Shown piece after piece: positions 1-9,052 of a stretch of DNA of 64,000 nt. Within the stretch, counting starts at the first letter, position 1. Every line of letters begins with the position of its first letter. The stretch comes from Syntrophorhabdaceae bacterium. GTDB taxonomy: Bacteria; Desulfobacterota; Syntrophorhabdia; Syntrophorhabdales; Syntrophorhabdaceae. Below the pieces are notes generated by a model, which had not been told where the DNA came from, made no database searches, and worked only from the letters and a program-made list of their open reading frames with translations. The stretch is from contig JAOAGQ010000060.1 in assembly GCA_026415675.1 (NCBI GenBank), positions 23,679-87,678 on the forward strand. The letters run 5' to 3'. The translations under genes were made by a program, and so were the position numbers.

Positions 1-251
1 AGGCTAAGGAGAAAGAACTATACAGAAGACAGGCCCTTGATGCGGGAAAACCGGAGAAGATAGTGGACAAGATCGCCGAAGGAAAGATGGAGAAGTTCTA
101 CCAGGAGGTATGTCTCCTTGAACAGGCCTTTATCAAAAATCCTGATATAACGGTAAAGGGGCTCCTGGAAGAGCTCGTGATAAAGTTAGGGGAAAATATC
201 GTTATAAGGAGATTCGTGAGGTTCCAGCTCGGGGAAACGGTGGAAGCGTAA
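1..251 (+). CDS. tsf: Elongation factor Ts, C-terminal fragment
   Basis: The window opens inside this gene. The reading frame starts at base 3 and ends at TAA 249-251, giving about 82 residues of the C-terminal end. The segment with YRRQALDAGKPEKIVDKI followed by KMEKFYQEVCLLEQAFIK is typical of the EF-Ts C-terminal domain, and RFVRFQLGE is the usual family ending. EF-Ts recycles GDP from EF-Tu during translation. pyrH starts 3 bases later, and the order tsf-pyrH-frr is conserved in many bacteria, which supports the call. The N-terminal part lies upstream of the window. Confidence 0.95.
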   Translation, partial: AKEKELYRRQALDAGKPEKIVDKIAEGKMEKFYQEVCLLEQAFIKNPDITVKGLLEELVIKLGENIVIRRFVRFQLGETVEA

Positions 252-254
252 AGC

Positions 255-977
255 ATGGTCTATAAAAGGGTGCTTTTAAAACTAAGCGGAGAGGTCTTAA
301 CAGGGAGTCAGGGTTATGGTATAGACCCCGAGATGATCACCTACATCTCCTCCCAGATTAAGGATATTTATGACCTCGGTATCGAGATCGGTATAGTGAT
401 CGGGGGAGGCAATATATACCGGGGTATAAAGGCAGAAAGACAGGGGATCGACAGGATAACAGGGGACTATATGGGTATGATAGCAACCGCTATCAACGGC
501 CTTGCCCTGAAAGAGTATCTCAAAAGATCCGAGGTTGATGCGGTTGTCGTAAGTGCTATGGAGATAGGTAAGGTTGTAGAACCCTATGAGAGGGGAAAGG
601 CATTGAAATACCTGGAGGAAGGTAAGGTCCTCATATTTATCTGCGGGACAGGCAACCCTGTCTTCACAACCGATACTGCCGCCGTTTTAAGGGCGATGGA
701 GATGGATGCTAAAGTCGTCTTAAAGGCGACAAGGGTCGATGGGATCTACGATAAAGATCCCGAGATATACAACGATGCGATCTTTTTTCATGAACTCTCC
801 TATGAGGATGTGTTGAAAAAAAAGTTGAAGGTGATGGATGCAACGGCCATAACCATCTGTATGGAACATAATATTCCCATTATAGTCTTCAACATAAAGG
901 AAAAAGGAAATATGAGGAAAGTGCTAACAGGTGAGAGAATTGGAACAATCGTGAAGGGGGTAAAATATGAAGAGTGA
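255..977 (+). CDS. pyrH: UMP kinase
   Basis: A 240-residue amino-acid-kinase-fold enzyme that phosphorylates UMP to UDP with ATP in pyrimidine nucleotide synthesis. The KLSGE phosphate-binding stretch is at residues 9-13 and the GGGNIYRG glycine-rich loop at 50-57. The CGTGNPVFTTDTAA segment and the KATRVDGIYDKDP nucleotide-site segment follow, all diagnostic of bacterial hexameric UMP kinase. Length is normal. The ATG at 255 follows the tsf stop by 3 bases. The 3' end overlaps the start of frr by 11 bases, which suggests translational coupling within the tsf-pyrH-frr operon. Confidence 0.97.
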   Translation: MVYKRVLLKLSGEVLTGSQGYGIDPEMITYISSQIKDIYDLGIEIGIVIGGGNIYRGIKAERQGIDRITGDYMGMIATAINGLALKEYLKRSEVDAVVVSAMEIGKVVEPYERGKALKYLEEGKVLIFICGTGNPVFTTDTAAVLRAMEMDAKVVLKATRVDGIYDKDPEIYNDAIFFHELSYEDVLKKKLKVMDATAITICMEHNIPIIVFNIKEKGNMRKVLTGERIGTIVKGVKYEE

Positions 978-1524
978 GATCATCAAGGAGCTTGAAGAAA
1001 AGCTGAATAAATCTCTGGCTTCTTTCAAAAAAGAGCTTGCCCGATTGAGAACAGGGGTAGCCTCTGTCTCCCTTATCGAGGACATAAGGGTGAATTACTA
1101 TAACCAGCCAACACCTATCAATCAGGTTGCCGCCATCGGCGTTCCTGACAGCAGAACCATCACCATACAACCCTGGGAGGCTTCCATTATCGGTGAGATA
1201 GAGAAGGCCATCCAGAAGTCTGACCTCGGTGTAAATCCCATATCTGATGGTCGAATCATCCGCCTTGTTTTCCCCAAGCTTACAGAGGAGAGGAGAAAAG
1301 AGCTTACAAGGCTTGGGGGAAAGATGCTGGAGGGGGCACGGGTCGCCATGAGAAACATCAGAAGGGATATGAACGAGAAACTAAAGAAGATGGAGAAGGA
1401 CAAGGTAATCTCTAAAGACGACCTCCATAGAGACCAGGAGGAGATACAGAAAATCACAGACCGTTTTATACAGATGGCTGAAAAGGCTTACAGCGAGAAA
1501 GAGAAAGAAATACTGGAGATCTGA
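967..1524 (+). CDS. frr: Ribosome recycling factor
   Basis: A 185-residue protein of normal RRF length. With EF-G it splits the post-termination ribosome. Family features include LNKSLASFKKELARLRTG near the N terminus, the NQVAAIGVPDSRTITIQPW core segment, and a charged helical C-terminal half with RNIRRDMNEKLKK. The ATG lies inside the last codons of pyrH (11-base overlap). An unrelated long reading frame on the opposite strand is a shadow and was discarded. Confidence 0.97.
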   Translation: MKSEIIKELEEKLNKSLASFKKELARLRTGVASVSLIEDIRVNYYNQPTPINQVAAIGVPDSRTITIQPWEASIIGEIEKAIQKSDLGVNPISDGRIIRLVFPKLTEERRKELTRLGGKMLEGARVAMRNIRRDMNEKLKKMEKDKVISKDDLHRDQEEIQKITDRFIQMAEKAYSEKEKEILEI

Positions 1525-1532
1525 AATAATCA

Positions 1533-2252
1533 ATGGAGGTACTGGAGACGGGTAAACTCCCGAACCACGTTGCCATCATTATGGATGGAAACGGTAGATG
1601 GGCGAGACAGAGGGGTCTTCCCCGGATTGAGGGGCATATAAAAGGTCTCGATTCCGTAAGGGAGATCATAACAGTAACGAGACGTATAGGGATACCCTAC
1701 CTCACCCTTTACGCCTTTTCAAAGGAAAACTGGTCAAGACCGAAGGATGAGGTGCAGAGGCTCCTTGAACTTCTTGGTCTTTACCTGGAAAAGGAGTTGC
1801 CCCTCATGATGGAAAACGATATACGTTTCAATGTGATCGGAAGGACATCCGATTTCCCGAAAAGACTGGTAAGACAGCTAAACGATGTGATGACAAAGAC
1901 AAAAAGGCACAGGTCCCTCCTCCTCAATATAGCGTTGAGTTATAGCGGGAGGCAGGAGATTCTGGATGCCGTAAAGGCGATCATCAAGGATGTAAAATTG
2001 GGCAAGGTTAAGAGGATAGATGAGAAGAGGTTCAGCACGTATCTCTATACCGGGGGTATACCGGATCCTGACCTACTCATAAGAACAAGTGGTGAGATGA
2101 GGGTGAGCAATTTTCTATTGTGGCAGATCGCTTACTCGGAGATATATATAACCCCTGTCCTTTGGCCGGATTTCAGGGAAGAGGCCTATTTTGAGGCCTT
2201 GAGAGAATATGCGATAAGGGACAGAAGGTTTGGTGGTTTAAAGGAAGTATAA
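1533..2252 (+). CDS. uppS: Isoprenyl (undecaprenyl diphosphate) synthase
   Basis: A 239-residue cis-prenyltransferase that condenses isopentenyl diphosphate onto farnesyl diphosphate to make the C55 lipid carrier for peptidoglycan and O-antigen. The catalytic loop MDGNGRWA carries Asp18. The substrate-binding segment RTSGEMRVSNFLLWQ and the downstream YITPVLWPDF are both present. No good Shine-Dalgarno sequence is visible before the ATG, only 8 bases after the frr stop, so it is probably translated by coupling. cdsA begins with no gap after its stop. Confidence 0.95.
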   Translation: MEVLETGKLPNHVAIIMDGNGRWARQRGLPRIEGHIKGLDSVREIITVTRRIGIPYLTLYAFSKENWSRPKDEVQRLLELLGLYLEKELPLMMENDIRFNVIGRTSDFPKRLVRQLNDVMTKTKRHRSLLLNIALSYSGRQEILDAVKAIIKDVKLGKVKRIDEKRFSTYLYTGGIPDPDLLIRTSGEMRVSNFLLWQIAYSEIYITPVLWPDFREEAYFEALREYAIRDRRFGGLKEV

Positions 2253-3047
2253 GTGGGGGAATTAAAAAAAAGGATAATCACGGCGGTCTTGCTTGCCCCT
2301 GTCATAGTCTCCGTATTCTATTTTCTATCGGAAAAGCTATTTCTTATCTTCCTTGTCCTTGTTTCAACAGGGGCAGCCCTCGAGGCATCCTTCATGGTTA
2401 GGTTGAAGAGGGGATACATAATACCTTTTTTTATGGTATTGGGTTTTCTATCGCTCTACTACAGAGAGGCACAACTCTTTTTACTTTCGATGATGCTTCC
2501 CCCTTTTATCTATCTTTCCCTTGAATTAATAAGACCGGGGGGTAAAAAAGGGGATGTGATACAAGAGGTGTTTGCCGTGATTGTGTGCACGATGTTCTCC
2601 CAGCTTTTCATAGCCTTACCTCTCTTCCATTTCTTTCTGTTAAAAGGGGTGAACCGATCTCTCCCTTTAACCCTTCTTTTTGCCATATGGTTAAGCGATA
2701 TTTGCGCCTATTTTTCAGGCAAATTTTTTGGCAGAAGGCTTCTTGTCCCCCATATATCGCCAAAGAAGACATACGAGGGTCTTTTAGGGGCGGTTTTTGG
2801 AAGCATGGTCGTCTTTTTTACCACCAGGGGCATCTCCGGTTTTGGTCTCGGAGAATCCCTATTTATAGGTCTTATGGTAGGCATATTCGGTCAGATAGGG
2901 GATATATTCGAATCCTTGTGCAAGAGGATTGCCGGAGTCAAGGATTCATCCTCACTCATACCCGGTCACGGTGGTATCCTTGACAGGATGGACAGCTTCA
3001 TCTTTACGGCACCGCTTTTATACTACTCAACACTTTTGAAAGCATAA
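2253..3047 (+). CDS. cdsA: Phosphatidate cytidylyltransferase
   Basis: A 264-residue polytopic membrane enzyme that makes CDP-diacylglycerol from phosphatidate and CTP. The C-terminal CDS signature is clear: SLCKRIAGVKDSSSLIPGHG followed by GILDRMDS. Hydrophobic segments run through the N-terminal two thirds. The start is GTG at 2253, directly abutting the uppS stop. It sits between uppS and dxr, as in many Proteobacteria and related phyla. Confidence 0.93.
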   Translation: MGELKKRIITAVLLAPVIVSVFYFLSEKLFLIFLVLVSTGAALEASFMVRLKRGYIIPFFMVLGFLSLYYREAQLFLLSMMLPPFIYLSLELIRPGGKKGDVIQEVFAVIVCTMFSQLFIALPLFHFFLLKGVNRSLPLTLLFAIWLSDICAYFSGKFFGRRLLVPHISPKKTYEGLLGAVFGSMVVFFTTRGISGFGLGESLFIGLMVGIFGQIGDIFESLCKRIAGVKDSSSLIPGHGGILDRMDSFIFTAPLLYYSTLLKA

Positions 3048-3051
3048 AGGT

Positions 3052-4221
3052 ATGAAGAAAAGGATAGTGATCCTCGGTTCAACAGGTTCGATAGGGAGGT
3101 CAACCCTTGAGGTGATCGAAAGACAAAAGGAAGATTTTGAGGTCTTTGGCCTTGCCTGTAAAGGGAACATAGAACTTCTCAACGAACAGATCGAGAAATT
3201 CAAGCCTAAATATGTGTGTATCTTCGATCCGAAGGACAGGGATAGGGTGAATTTTGACAGAAAAAGGTTGCTTACAGAGACGAAGGGTCTGGAAGAGATG
3301 ATCGGAATGGAGGGGGATATTGTTGTAAACGCCTTACCAGGAAGCGTTGGTCTCGAACCTACCCTATACTCTTTGAGGGCAGGAAAAATCCTTGCCCTTG
3401 CGAACAAAGAGAGCCTTGTCATGGCCGGAAGGGTTGTATCGAAACTCTTGAAGAAACATAACGGAAGACTCATCCCCATTGACAGTGAACATTCTGCCCT
3501 CTTTCAGGTCATGAAAAAGATAAGAAGATCCGAGTTGAGTAAGATAACGATAACCGCTTCTGGAGGGCCATTCAGGGGAAAGAAGAAGAAGTTTCTCGAA
3601 GAGGTGAGACCGGAAGAGGCCCTTACCCACCCTACATGGAAGATGGGTAAAAAGGTCACCCTCGATTCCGCAACCCTGATGAACAAAGGCCTTGAGGTTA
3701 TAGAGGCGAGATGGCTTTTTAACCTCGACCCCGAAAGGATAAAGGTGCTCGTCCATCCGGAGAGCATCATCCACGGTATGGTTGAATGTACCGATGGCTC
3801 TATCTTCGCTTATATGGCCCATCCTGACATGAAGATACCGATATCCTATGCGATAAACGAGGGAAGGATAAGGGAAATGCCTTCTACTGTTTTAAACCTG
3901 GACTCAATCGGCAGCCTTACCTTTTATCCTCCTGATCTGGATACATTCCCTTCTTTAAGGCTTGCCTTTGAAGCCCTAAAAGCTGGAGACGGTGCTCTGA
4001 TTACGCTAAACGCTTCCAATGAAGTCGCTTCAGAGGCCTTTATAGAAAACAGGATACGCTTTACCGACATCCCCGTTATCATTGAAAAGACCCTCGAAAA
4101 GCATCCCTTTCAACCTGTTGTAGAGGATATTGAAACAACGTGGGAGATACACAGATGGGCAAAGGATTATACGGAAGGTCAGATAATGGGGAAGATAAAG
4201 GGGAAAAGCCTCTCGGTATGA
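3052..4221 (+). CDS. dxr: 1-deoxy-D-xylulose 5-phosphate reductoisomerase
   Basis: A 389-residue MEP-pathway enzyme that converts DXP to MEP with NADPH, supplying isopentenyl units to the uppS product. The NADPH-binding GSTGSIGRSTLEVI motif lies at the N terminus. Substrate and metal-binding segments SEHSALFQ and HPTWKMGKKVTLDSATLMNK are intact, as is the NEVASEAFI element near the C terminus. Length is normal. It starts 4 bases after the cdsA stop and belongs to the same operon. Confidence 0.97.
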   Translation: MKKRIVILGSTGSIGRSTLEVIERQKEDFEVFGLACKGNIELLNEQIEKFKPKYVCIFDPKDRDRVNFDRKRLLTETKGLEEMIGMEGDIVVNALPGSVGLEPTLYSLRAGKILALANKESLVMAGRVVSKLLKKHNGRLIPIDSEHSALFQVMKKIRRSELSKITITASGGPFRGKKKKFLEEVRPEEALTHPTWKMGKKVTLDSATLMNKGLEVIEARWLFNLDPERIKVLVHPESIIHGMVECTDGSIFAYMAHPDMKIPISYAINEGRIREMPSTVLNLDSIGSLTFYPPDLDTFPSLRLAFEALKAGDGALITLNASNEVASEAFIENRIRFTDIPVIIEKTLEKHPFQPVVEDIETTWEIHRWAKDYTEGQIMGKIKGKSLSV

Positions 4222-4249
4222 AAAAAAGTAAAGAATGTGAGGTTTAAAT

Positions 4250-5317
4250 ATGATAGGTAGTGTGATTTATGGGATTATTGCCCTGAGCCTTTTGATTCTG
4301 GTCCATGAACTGGGCCATTTCATAGTGGCAAGAAAGGCAGGGGTAAAGGTGCTCTCCTTCTCCCTCGGCTTCGGGAAGAAACTCTTGAAATACAAAAGGG
4401 GTGATACAGAATATGCCCTCTCCGCAATACCCCTTGGGGGTTATGTAAAACTCCTCGGAGAATCCCCCGGAGATGAGGTACCCCCAGAGGAACTCCACAG
4501 GTCATATTACCAGAAATCACCTTTCGTGAAAATCCTCATCGCCTTTACGGGTCCTTTCTTTAACCTCTTATTCGCCTTTATCCTTTTCTTCTTTGTCTTT
4601 TTGAGTGGTTATACCGTGCTCTCCACAAAGATAGGGAATGTGGATAAAACTTACCCCGCCTATGAGGCAGGCATAAGAGAAGGGGATGTTATAGTTGCCA
4701 TCGATAACGAGGCGATAACGGAATGGTCGGATCTGATGGAGATCATGGCAAAGATAGAATTGAAACCTATAAAGGTAACCGTAAAGAGAGGGGATCAACT
4801 CCTCGATTTCATGGTGACCCCCAAAGAGGTGGAGGGAAAGAACATATTCGGGGATACCATCAAGAGAAAGGTAATAGGGGTTGGGGCCTCCAACGATTTT
4901 ATAACAAAAAAGGAGGGTCTGTTCTCTGCCGTTACAAAGGCGACATACCAGACATATAATCTCACAAAAATCACCATACTGGGGATCGTGAAGCTGATCG
5001 AGGGGAGCATCTCTCCGAAACAGATCGGGGGACCCCTACTTATCCTCGAGGTTGCGGGAAAGCAGGCGAAGGAGGGGAAGAAGAACCTGATCTACTTTAT
5101 CGCCATCATAAGTATAAACCTCGGTGTTATAAATCTTCTCCCTATACCGATCCTTGACGGGGGCCATATCCTCTTCCACCTTATCGAGATCATAACGAGG
5201 AGAAGGGTCTCAGAACGTTTTATAGATGTGGCCCAGAAGGTAGGTATGGGTATCCTTGTTGTGATCATGACCCTTGCCTTTTTCAATGATATCATGAGGA
5301 TGTTTTTTGGAAAATAG
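4250..5317 (+). CDS. rseP: Site-2 intramembrane metalloprotease RseP
   Basis: A 355-residue membrane zinc protease of the S2P family. It cleaves anti-sigma factors or signal peptides within the membrane. The HELGH zinc motif lies in the first transmembrane helix, one PDZ-like domain occupies roughly residues 110-200, and the second catalytic motif NLLPIPILDGGH is near the C terminus. Length fits the single-PDZ form common outside Gammaproteobacteria. Its 3' end overlaps the proposed TTG start of tsaB. Confidence 0.94.
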   Translation: MIGSVIYGIIALSLLILVHELGHFIVARKAGVKVLSFSLGFGKKLLKYKRGDTEYALSAIPLGGYVKLLGESPGDEVPPEELHRSYYQKSPFVKILIAFTGPFFNLLFAFILFFFVFLSGYTVLSTKIGNVDKTYPAYEAGIREGDVIVAIDNEAITEWSDLMEIMAKIELKPIKVTVKRGDQLLDFMVTPKEVEGKNIFGDTIKRKVIGVGASNDFITKKEGLFSAVTKATYQTYNLTKITILGIVKLIEGSISPKQIGGPLLILEVAGKQAKEGKKNLIYFIAIISINLGVINLLPIPILDGGHILFHLIEIITRRRVSERFIDVAQKVGMGILVVIMTLAFFNDIMRMFFGK

Positions 5318-5996
5318 GCTGATCCTGGGTGTAGACAACTCACTCGATTACCTGACCGTTGTTGTTGCCTCGGGGGACTCAATTGTCGAGGAGAGGCATA
5401 TCTCGAATAGAAGACCCCCTTCTCAGATACTACCCGCCTTACTCTCTGAGATGCTTAAATCAAACGGTTACAGTATCCATGATATAGGACATATAGTCGT
5501 TACACTTGGGCCTGGCTCATTCACAGGGATCAGGGTTGCCCTTGCTTTTGTGAAGGGACTAAACGCAGGGGCAAAAATCCCTCTCATTGGTATCCCTACC
5601 CTTGATGTCCTCGCCTCCTTTTATTCATCTTTCGATGGGTATTACATATGTCCTGTGATAGATGCAAAAAAGGGTGAGGTCTTTACCGCCCTTTACCGTT
5701 CATATAAAGGCACGATGGAAAATATAAAGCCTTATTCTGCCATAAAGATCCATGACATAAAAGATTTTATCGAGACCCCCTGCATTCTATTTGGAAGGGG
5801 GACTGAACGATTAAAAAGAACATTTTCTGCATCTGAGGGGGTTATCCTCGTTGAAAAAGGATTTTCAATGATCAATGGGGAGGTGCTCATCAGAGAAGGG
5901 TTGAGACGGATAGAGGAAGGAAGGGGGACGGAGATTAAACCCATATATTGCAGGAAGTCTGAAGCGGAGATCAAGTTTGATATATCTGTGACATAA
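5307..5996 (+). CDS. tsaB: tRNA t6A biosynthesis protein TsaB
   Basis: A 229-residue ASKHA-fold protein that partners TsaD and TsaE to make N6-threonylcarbamoyladenosine at tRNA position 37. The N-terminal LILGVDNSLDYLTVVV segment and the VVTLGPGSFTGIRVALAFVK signature are characteristic. The proposed TTG start at 5307 overlaps the rseP end by 11 bases. It is the last gene of the plus-strand housekeeping run before a roughly 100-base gap. Confidence 0.9.
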   Translation: MENRLILGVDNSLDYLTVVVASGDSIVEERHISNRRPPSQILPALLSEMLKSNGYSIHDIGHIVVTLGPGSFTGIRVALAFVKGLNAGAKIPLIGIPTLDVLASFYSSFDGYYICPVIDAKKGEVFTALYRSYKGTMENIKPYSAIKIHDIKDFIETPCILFGRGTERLKRTFSASEGVILVEKGFSMINGEVLIREGLRRIEEGRGTEIKPIYCRKSEAEIKFDISVT

Positions 5997-6050
5997 GGGG
6001 TATATCCATTTACACATCAGAATCCGTTTAAATTCAAATGCCATTTATTG

Positions 6051-6056
6051 TATAAT
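6051..6056 (+). promoter_or_regulatory. Candidate -10 element upstream of the COG1900 gene
   Basis: A perfect TATAAT hexamer lies 42 bases before the next gene in the AT-rich gap after tsaB. The matching -35 position (about 6028-6033) is poor, so this is only a partial sigma70-type promoter. It suggests a new transcription unit starts here. Confidence 0.4.
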
Positions 6057-6097
6057 CTAATGCCATTTCAGGATATCTAACAAAGAGATGAGAGGAG

Positions 6098-7330
6098 ATG
6101 CCGTTGAAGACGATAGATGAGATAAACGAAAAGATAAAAAGCGGTAAGGTTGTTGTTGTAACAGCGGAGGAGATGGTGGAGATAGCGAAGGAGAAGGGGA
6201 TGAAAAAGGCGGCCGAATATGTGGATGTCGTTACCACAGGAACCTTCGGACCCATGTGCAGTAGCGGTATGTTTATGAACCTCGGCCACTCAAAACCCCG
6301 CATCAAGATAGGGGGTGGGAAGTGTCTTTTAAACGATGTACCTGCCTACTGCGGGATTGCCGCGGTAGATATCTATCTCGGGGCGACGAGCATACCCGAT
6401 GATGATCCTCGAAATATGGTCTATCCCGGAGAGTTCAAATACGGTGGAGGACATGTAATAGAAGAGTTTATAAGGGGTAAGGATATAAGGCTCGTCGCAT
6501 ACGGCTACGGGACAGACTGTTACCCGAACAAGAGAATCGAGACTTATATAAACAAGGAAAATGTAAACGAGGCATACCTTTACAATCCGAGAAACAGCTA
6601 CCAGAACTATAATGTGGCGGTGAACCTTTCAAACAGGATTTTATACACCTATATGGGCATTCTAAAACCGAGACTTCAGAGCGCCAATTATTGTAGCGCA
6701 GGACAACTCTCCCCTCTTTTAAAAGACCCAAAGTATAGAACAATCGGCATCGGGACTAGGATCTTCTTAGGCGGTGGGATAGGATACGTTGCATGGAACG
6801 GTACACAGCATAACCCGGATGTGCTGAGAAGCGAAGATGGTCTCCCCAGGGCAGGGGCAGGCACAATAGCTACCATAGGGGATGCCAAACAGATGGACAG
6901 CAAATTCGTGAGGGGGGCCAGCTTCATCGGGTATGGGGTCTCCCTCTTTATAGGATTGGGCATACCGATCCCTGTTCTCGATGAAGAAATGGCATATTAT
7001 ACATCAAGGAGTGACGAAGATTTCTATGCCCAGGTGGTGGACTACAGTAACGATTACCCTAACAGGATACCGAAGAGCTTGGGAGAGGTAAACTACGCCC
7101 AACTTAGATCAGGAAAAATAAACCTGGCAGGTACAGAAATACCGGCATTCCCCATATCGAGCTATTCAAAGGCAAGAGAAATAGCCTCCATATTAAAGGC
7201 CTGGATAAAAGAGGGGAGTTTTCTCCTTACAAACCCTGTGGCCCCCATACCAGGGGTAGGTTCGGGGATCAAAATGAATACCCTTGAAGAGAGGGTGCCT
7301 GATATTCTATTTACAGGAGAAACTGAATAG
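6098..7330 (+). CDS. COG1900/DUF39 homocysteine-biosynthesis sulfur-incorporation protein
   Basis: A 410-residue protein of the DUF39 family. In methanogens the homologue MA1821, with the ferredoxin-like MA1822, makes homocysteine from aspartate semialdehyde and sulfide. Family features seen: TTGTFGPMCSSGMFMNLGH, then GGGKCLLNDVPAYCGIAAVD, with several cysteines that could carry sulfur, and a glycine-rich GGGIGYVAWNGTQHNP segment. No CBS domains follow, unlike the archaeal long form. The start is uncertain by two codons: TTG at 6104 has the better-spaced GAGGAG, while ATG 6098 directly abuts it. No MA1822-type ferredoxin is nearby. The next gene is also a sulfur-transfer candidate. Confidence 0.85.
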   Translation: MPLKTIDEINEKIKSGKVVVVTAEEMVEIAKEKGMKKAAEYVDVVTTGTFGPMCSSGMFMNLGHSKPRIKIGGGKCLLNDVPAYCGIAAVDIYLGATSIPDDDPRNMVYPGEFKYGGGHVIEEFIRGKDIRLVAYGYGTDCYPNKRIETYINKENVNEAYLYNPRNSYQNYNVAVNLSNRILYTYMGILKPRLQSANYCSAGQLSPLLKDPKYRTIGIGTRIFLGGGIGYVAWNGTQHNPDVLRSEDGLPRAGAGTIATIGDAKQMDSKFVRGASFIGYGVSLFIGLGIPIPVLDEEMAYYTSRSDEDFYAQVVDYSNDYPNRIPKSLGEVNYAQLRSGKINLAGTEIPAFPISSYSKAREIASILKAWIKEGSFLLTNPVAPIPGVGSGIKMNTLEERVPDILFTGETE

Positions 7331-7391
7331 TACAGGGAACGGCGATCGTCTCAACTTATGACACAACATTTTCTTTTATAAAAAGGGAAAT

Positions 7392-8396
7392 ATGAAAAAA
7401 AAGGCGGTAGCACTGTTATCCGGAGGACTGGATAGCGTCCTTTCGATAAAGCTTATGCTCGAACAGGGGGTTGAGGTAGTTGCCTTCCACTTTACATCAT
7501 ATTTTGCAGGGAGTAAGGAGAAGATCAGGCGGCCCATGGCGATTAAAGCAGCGGAAGAACTGGGGGTAGATATCATCGTAAAGCATTACGGTATGGAATA
7601 TATCGATGTTGTAAGGTCACCGCGGTACGGCTACGGAAAGCATATCAACCCCTGCATAGACTGTAAGATATTTATGCTGAAAAAGGCAGGGGAGATCATG
7701 GAAGAGGTAGGGGCAGGGTTCATCGTAACAGGGGAGGTCCTTGGTCAGAGACCTATGTCCCAGAAGAGGAACACGATGAACCTGATAGAAAAGGCAAGCG
7801 GTTTAAAAGGGCTTATACTTAGACCTTTATCGGCAAAGTATTTTCCCCCCACATTGCCTGAGATAGAAGGTGTGGTTGAAAGGGAGAGGCTTCTCGATAT
7901 TTCGGGAAGGTCGAGGGCTATCCAGTATAGACTTGCCAGTGAATTTAAACTGAGTGCCTTTGGGAGTCCTGCCGGGGGGTGCCTTCTTACAGACCCTATT
8001 TATGCGATAAAACTTAAGAACCTCTTTGAGAGGGATCAAGGGTTTACGGAAAGGGATATTGAGCTTCTAAGTATCGGTCGCCACTTCTGGCTTAACACTT
8101 CCACAAAACTTATCCTCGGCAGAAACCAGAGGGAAAACGAGATGCTCGAGTCATTATGGATAGCGCCTTATGCCCTACTATACCCTTTCGGTTTCAGGGG
8201 TCCTGTCGGGATTGTCAAAGGTATACTCGATGGGGTAAACTTAAGATTAGCGGCAAACCTGATAGGCTATTACGGGAAACAAGAAGGCCCTTATATATCG
8301 GTTATTGAGGTAAAAAAGGGGGAGAGTATCCTCCATACCGTGGAGAGGATTATGGATGTGGAACCGGAGAAAATGATAACAGGGGAGGATAAGTGA
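7392..8396 (+). CDS. PP-loop ATPase, tRNA thiouridine synthase-like (ThiI/MnmA-type N-domain)
   Basis: A 334-residue protein that starts with an ATP-pyrophosphatase P-loop (SGGLDS, residues 10-15), as in MnmA, ThiI and TtuA tRNA thiolases. A Cys-X2-Cys pair (C88, C91 in NPCIDCK) and a third cysteine (C197 in AGGCLL) match the three-cysteine arrangement that in related enzymes holds a [4Fe-4S] cluster or forms a catalytic persulfide. The C-terminal 120 residues resemble the DUF814/NFACT-R type RNA-binding region. It follows the COG1900 gene by about 60 bases and overlaps the next start by 4 bases. The exact tRNA position modified, or whether the substrate is tRNA at all, cannot be told from sequence. 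Confidence 0.75.
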   Translation: MKKKAVALLSGGLDSVLSIKLMLEQGVEVVAFHFTSYFAGSKEKIRRPMAIKAAEELGVDIIVKHYGMEYIDVVRSPRYGYGKHINPCIDCKIFMLKKAGEIMEEVGAGFIVTGEVLGQRPMSQKRNTMNLIEKASGLKGLILRPLSAKYFPPTLPEIEGVVERERLLDISGRSRAIQYRLASEFKLSAFGSPAGGCLLTDPIYAIKLKNLFERDQGFTERDIELLSIGRHFWLNTSTKLILGRNQRENEMLESLWIAPYALLYPFGFRGPVGIVKGILDGVNLRLAANLIGYYGKQEGPYISVIEVKKGESILHTVERIMDVEPEKMITGEDK

Positions 8397-9052
8397 GAAT
8401 ATCGAAAGACCTATATGTGTATCCCTGGACATCTTACAGGGAGAATAACTGTAACACCGTATTCATAGACGGGGAACTACCGTTGATAATAGACCCCGGT
8501 CATATGCACCTCTTTGGCCATATAATCGAGGGGATGGCGATCGACGGGAAGGATGTAAATTCGGTGAAATGCATCCTTTGCACCCACTGTCATCCCGACC
8601 ACATTGAGGCGATATCGGGTTTTGACAGAGATCTCCTTGTAGGCATGGGAGAAAAGGAGTATGAATATCTATTAAATGATGGCAAAGAGCTTTTTATCGC
8701 CACAGGAACAAGGATACCTGAGACGCCGATAAAACTCCTCTTGGGAGAGGGGGAATTAAAGATCTCCGGGAAGAGATTCAGGGTGATCCATACCCCCGGT
8801 CACTCCCCGGGTTCGATATGTCTATACTGGGAGGACGAAGGGGTATTGATAACAGGGGATACGGTCTTTTATCTCGGGGTGGGCAGGACAGATTTTAAGG
8901 GTGGAGATATAGACGCCCTTGAAGAGAGTATCGAACGTCTATCCCGTTTTGATGCGGATCTCATGATCCCCGGTCATGGAGAGATACTGAAGGGAAAAAA
9001 GACGATCGAGAGAAATTTTAGTGCGATCCTCGAAGAATTTTTTAACCGATGA
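8393..9052 (+). CDS. Metallo-beta-lactamase-fold hydrolase (glyoxalase II-like)
   Basis: A 219-residue enzyme with a dinuclear metal site: H65-X-H67-X-D69-H70 in CTHCHPDH, a second histidine in HTPGHSPGS, an aspartate in LITGDTVF, and a final histidine in IPGHGE. Such proteins hydrolyse thioesters or related esters; the substrate here is unknown. The GTG start at 8393 overlaps the upstream stop (GTGA) and its stop overlaps the next ATG by 4 bases, so the three genes from 7392 are tightly coupled. A role in thioester or persulfide handling would fit its neighbours but is inference. Confidence 0.82.
   Translation: MRISKDLYVYPWTSYRENNCNTVFIDGELPLIIDPGHMHLFGHIIEGMAIDGKDVNSVKCILCTHCHPDHIEAISGFDRDLLVGMGEKEYEYLLNDGKELFIATGTRIPETPIKLLLGEGELKISGKRFRVIHTPGHSPGSICLYWEDEGVLITGDTVFYLGVGRTDFKGGDIDALEESIERLSRFDADLMIPGHGEILKGKKTIERNFSAILEEFFNR

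Noticed and set aside
889..1457. Long reading frames on the minus strand opposite frr
   Set aside because: They lie wholly opposite the well-supported pyrH and frr genes, with no ribosome-binding site and no recognisable domain.
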